DNA of 64,000 bases from Pseudomonas fluorescens (GTDB taxonomy: Bacteria > Pseudomonadota > Gammaproteobacteria > Pseudomonadales > Pseudomonadaceae): the NCBI RefSeq assembly GCF_000730425.1, contig NZ_CP008896.1, forward strand, positions 2,232,001 to 2,296,000, in the 5' to 3' direction. A program made the position numbers and the translations under genes. Shown here piece by piece: positions 61,880-64,000 of the stretch (position 1 is the stretch's first letter; the number at the start of each line of letters is the position of its first letter). The notes beneath the pieces are model-generated. The model saw nothing but the letters and a program-made list of their open reading frames with translations. It searched no databases and was not told the DNA's origin.

Positions 61880-63123
61880 TAGCGACCTGCCCCCAGGGCA
61901 CTGGCCATGCTGGGCGATAACGGCAGGCCCGGCAGCAGCACCGCCTGCCAGGCATGGTACAGGTCCGGCTTGCCACCCCAGATCTTGCTGGCGGGCTGGT
62001 TCAGCGGGTCGAGTTCGTGGTGCCAACTGCCCCGGGCCCGGTCGATCAACTGGGTTTCACAGAACTCCCAGAATCGCCGGTACCAGACTTCGTAATGCCA
62101 CTCGCCCGTGCGCTTGAGCAGGGCCTGGGCGGCCGCGCTGGCTTCGGCGTGGGTCCAATGCAGGCGCTCGCGCACCACCGGACGATAGTGCCAGTCCAGG
62201 GTGTAGACCAAGCCCGGAGCACCGTCCACCGACCAACCATACTCGCAGGCACTGGCGAACAACCCCTTGGCATCCTCCAGCAGCCACTCTGGCGTGACGA
62301 GCCCCGCCTGCTCGCGCGCAGCTTCAAGATGCAGCACCAGGCGCGCCCATTCAAACCCATGGCCGGGGGTGATGCCGTAGGGGCGAAAGCCATCGGCCGG
62401 GTTGTCTTCGTTGTAGCGGTGCATGGGCTGCCAGTAGCGATCGAAATGTTCGATCACCATGAAATCATTGGCGCAGGCATGCTGATGGATCACCCGTTCG
62501 ACAATGCGCAACGCCCGCCCCAACCAACGGGTGTCGCCGGTGACATCAGCCAGGGCCAGGAACGCTTCGGTTGCGTGCATATTGCTGTTGGCACCGCGGT
62601 AGGCTTCCACGCCGCTCCAGTCCTGGGCAAAGGACTCAAGCATCGCGCCCTCCTCCTCGCACCAGAAATGCTGGTCGATGATCTGGATGGCCTGCGCCAG
62701 CAAGGCTTGTGCCCCGGGCGCACCCGCCACCACCGCAGAACTGGCGGCCAGGGCGACAAAGGCGTGCAGGTAGGCAGCCTTGCCAGTATTTCCGTCACGC
62801 GCGCCAGGGACGGCAAACCACCCGCCATGTTCGGCATCGTGCAACGGGCCACTGAGGCTGGCCACCCCATGTTCCACCAGCTCTGCATACCCCGGCAGGC
62901 CTTGGGCGTGGGCCATGGCAAAGCTGTGGGTCATACGGGCGGTGTTCATGGTTTCGGCGTGGGCATCAGCGGGCAGTCGCCCCTGGACGTCGAGGTTGCC
63001 AAAACCCTCAGGCAGCCGGGAAGCCTTGGCAAAGCCCAGCAGGCGCTGGCCTTCGGCGGCGAGCCAGGCGTGATGGGCAGGTGCGTTCAGCCAACTGCTG
63101 GCAGGCAGTGGTTGGATGGTCAT
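61864..63123 (-). CDS. AGE-family sugar epimerase/isomerase, mannose-isomerase-like
   Basis: A 419-residue (alpha/alpha)6-barrel protein related to N-acylglucosamine 2-epimerase, YihS and bacterial D-mannose isomerases. GANSNMHATEAFLALADVTGD, YGITPGHGFEWARLVL and GGKPDLYHAWQAVLLPGL hold the His and Glu residues expected at the active site. Next to a glucose/mannose transporter, conversion of mannose to fructose is the best guess; glucose or N-acetyl sugars are alternatives. It has its own promoter, a near twin of the gtsA promoter, and shares its leader with the gene at 37. Confidence 0.82.
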   Translation of the reverse strand: MTIQPLPASSWLNAPAHHAWLAAEGQRLLGFAKASRLPEGFGNLDVQGRLPADAHAETMNTARMTHSFAMAHAQGLPGYAELVEHGVASLSGPLHDAEHGGWFAVPGARDGNTGKAAYLHAFVALAASSAVVAGAPGAQALLAQAIQIIDQHFWCEEEGAMLESFAQDWSGVEAYRGANSNMHATEAFLALADVTGDTRWLGRALRIVERVIHQHACANDFMVIEHFDRYWQPMHRYNEDNPADGFRPYGITPGHGFEWARLVLHLEAAREQAGLVTPEWLLEDAKGLFASACEYGWSVDGAPGLVYTLDWHYRPVVRERLHWTHAEASAAAQALLKRTGEWHYEVWYRRFWEFCETQLIDRARGSWHHELDPLNQPASKIWGGKPDLYHAWQAVLLPGLPLSPSMASALGAGRYVTKW

Positions 63124-63222
63124 GGGTGGCCCTTTTTGTTTTTGTGGGATGAGCGCAGTCTAAACAAGGGCCGAGAAGGGACATGTAACGAAAGGGATGG
63201 CAAATGTCACCGACCGGTGACA
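63124..63222 (-). promoter_or_regulatory. Promoter and leader of the AGE isomerase gene, twin of the gtsA promoter
   Basis: Operator TGTCACC-GACC-GGTGACA (63205-63222), 16 bases, -35 TTACAT (63188-63183), 18 bases, -10 TTTAGA (63164-63159). The leader 63124-63147 is identical over 24 bases to 10-33 at the left edge and holds the A-rich Crc/Hfq-type motif ACAAAAACAAAAAG. Confidence 0.6.
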
Positions 63223-63224
63223 CT

Positions 63225-63310
63225 TGCAGGAGCCGGCTTGCACTGGCGATGGCGGCCTTGGAATCGGCGCAAGGCTACTGGCCTCATCGCCGGCAAGCCG
63301 GCTCCTACAG
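63225..63310. repeat. REPIN upstream of the AGE isomerase operator
   Basis: GCAGGAGCCGGCTTGCACTG (left arm drifted) and CGCCGGCAAGCCGGCTCC plus TACAG (right arm intact). Confidence 0.85.
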
Positions 63311-63318
63311 GAATTGGC

Positions 63319-64000
63319 TCATTGGCCCAGGGGCGTAGCCCTGGCCGGTGCGCTGACTTCCCGTTGCAGGTTCTGCATCTGGGTCTGCAAGGTCGTGATG
63401 TTACGGGTGGTCTGGATGCGGAACACGTCGAACTCTTTATTCGACGGCCCTTCGGTGGCGGCGCGATTGTCCAGTTCGCTCTTGATCACCAACAGGTCCT
63501 GCTCCAGGCGCGCGATGGCCGTGGCCGGGTTGCCCTGCTTCTTCAAGGTTGCCACATCCGTGCTCAATTCCTTGACTTCGGCATTCAATTTGGCGGTTTC
63601 GGCCTGCGCAGCCTTGAGCGCTGCCAGCTCGGTCGCCAGAGTCTGCACCTGGGCCTGCAACTGGGTATTGGCGCCGGTCAGTTCCGTGGTGCTGGCACTC
63701 ATCTGCGCCAGGCGCTTGTCCAGGTCGGTGGCCTGTCCCGCCACGCCCAACTGCTGCTTGCCCTGCTCCAGCAACTGGCTTTCCAACTGCTTGATCTGCA
63801 ATTTCAGCGCTTCGCTGCCGGTATTGACGCTGGCTTCGCTGGCCACCACTTTGCCGGAAATATCCTGCAAACGGCCGGCAGCCTCTTCGCTGATCCGCGC
63901 GAAGCTCTCCTGGGTCGCCACCAGTTGCTGCCCCATCAGGGAAATCTGCTGGAAACTCCACCACGCCAGGCCCGCGAAGGCGAACAGCAGCGCGCCGACC
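63319..64000 (-). CDS. Membrane-anchored coiled-coil protein, N-terminus beyond the window
   Basis: The frame runs to the right edge. Its visible 227 residues begin in a hydrophobic helix (GALLFAFAGLAWWSFQQISL), continue in long heptad-like coiled coil (ALKLQIKQLESQLLEQGKQQLG; TQLQAQVQTLATELAALKAAQAETAKLNAEVKELSTDVATLKKQG), and end in ITTLQTQMQNLQREVSAPAR. A membrane-tethered periplasmic or cytoplasmic rod is likely. I cannot name the family, and the start is not visible. An ATG at 63936 lies within the frame but comes after the helix. Confidence 0.7.
   Translation of the reverse strand, partial: VGALLFAFAGLAWWSFQQISLMGQQLVATQESFARISEEAAGRLQDISGKVVASEASVNTGSEALKLQIKQLESQLLEQGKQQLGVAGQATDLDKRLAQMSASTTELTGANTQLQAQVQTLATELAALKAAQAETAKLNAEVKELSTDVATLKKQGNPATAIARLEQDLLVIKSELDNRAATEGPSNKEFDVFRIQTTRNITTLQTQMQNLQREVSAPARATPLGQ

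Noticed and set aside
1..64000. CRISPR arrays, tRNA or rRNA genes, prophage or insertion sequences
   Set aside because: No regularly spaced identical repeats with unique spacers, no cloverleaf-like segments and no transposase or phage gene motifs were seen; repeats found are REP palindromes.

Overview
The window reads as chromosomal DNA of a fluorescent Pseudomonas (P. fluorescens group). The evidence is high GC3 coding sequence, a complete Entner-Doudoroff and glucose-uptake block (zwf-pgl-eda, hexR, gtsABCD, oprB), Pseudomonas-restricted small families (DUF2025, DUF2383, DUF3820), the fadD1-fadD2 pair, and about twenty REP/REPIN palindromes of the 'GTAGGAGCCGGCTTGCCGGC' kind, all outside coding cores. 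I found no rRNA, tRNA, CRISPR array, prophage or intact insertion sequence.

Layout. 0-5 kb: an unaccompanied sugar-binding protein related to GtsA, then nrdB with a long structured leader, an HNH-nuclease remnant, a HAD hydrolase and an unknown protein. 5-13.6 kb: a small HTH protein behind a LexA box, a degenerate amidase-like gene, a divergent metallo-hydrolase/TetR pair sharing a palindromic operator, a MASE2-GGDEF diguanylate cyclase, a BdlA-like PAS-PAS transducer, a DUF2025 gene, glpQ, and a PepSY gene with a PmrA-type box. 13.6-25.4 kb: a chemoreceptor, zntB, a PiT phosphate transporter, the 5-oxoprolinase genes pxpABC with a divergent LysR regulator, a LysR/SDR pair and a PACE efflux/LysR pair. 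25.4-28 kb: an ECF42-type sigma factor operon (SnoaL-like, DGPF/YciI, AHSA1, sigma) with a candidate autoregulated promoter. 28-42 kb: a broken flavoprotein gene, an AT-richer delta-60-repeat gene, alaC, the gluconate regulon gntP/gntK/gntR with three matching operators, GST, a uronate-dehydrogenase-like gene, a second BdlA-like gene, def, yihY and csbD. 42-50.7 kb: fadD1, fadD2, an alpha/beta hydrolase, a phaJ-like hydratase and stress or unknown genes. 50.8-64 kb: the glucose block, an AGE-family sugar isomerase and a truncated coiled-coil membrane protein.

How the genes fit together. OprB and GtsABCD import glucose and probably mannose. The AGE isomerase could convert mannose to fructose. 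Zwf, Pgl and Eda run the Entner-Doudoroff route under HexR. GntP and GntK feed gluconate into 6-phosphogluconate under GntR.

The most interesting non-coding observations are these. (i) gtsA and the AGE gene have promoters of identical spacing, each with a TGTCACC-N4-GGTGACA palindrome 16 bp upstream of the -35. (ii) The orphan binding protein at the left edge shares a 24-nt identical leader with the AGE gene 63 kb away. (iii) CGTAAAT is repeated three times at exactly 34-bp steps upstream of the diguanylate cyclase. Nothing here looks like a wholly new defence or mobile system. The novelty is mainly regulatory. All functional calls come from reading motifs by eye, without database searches.
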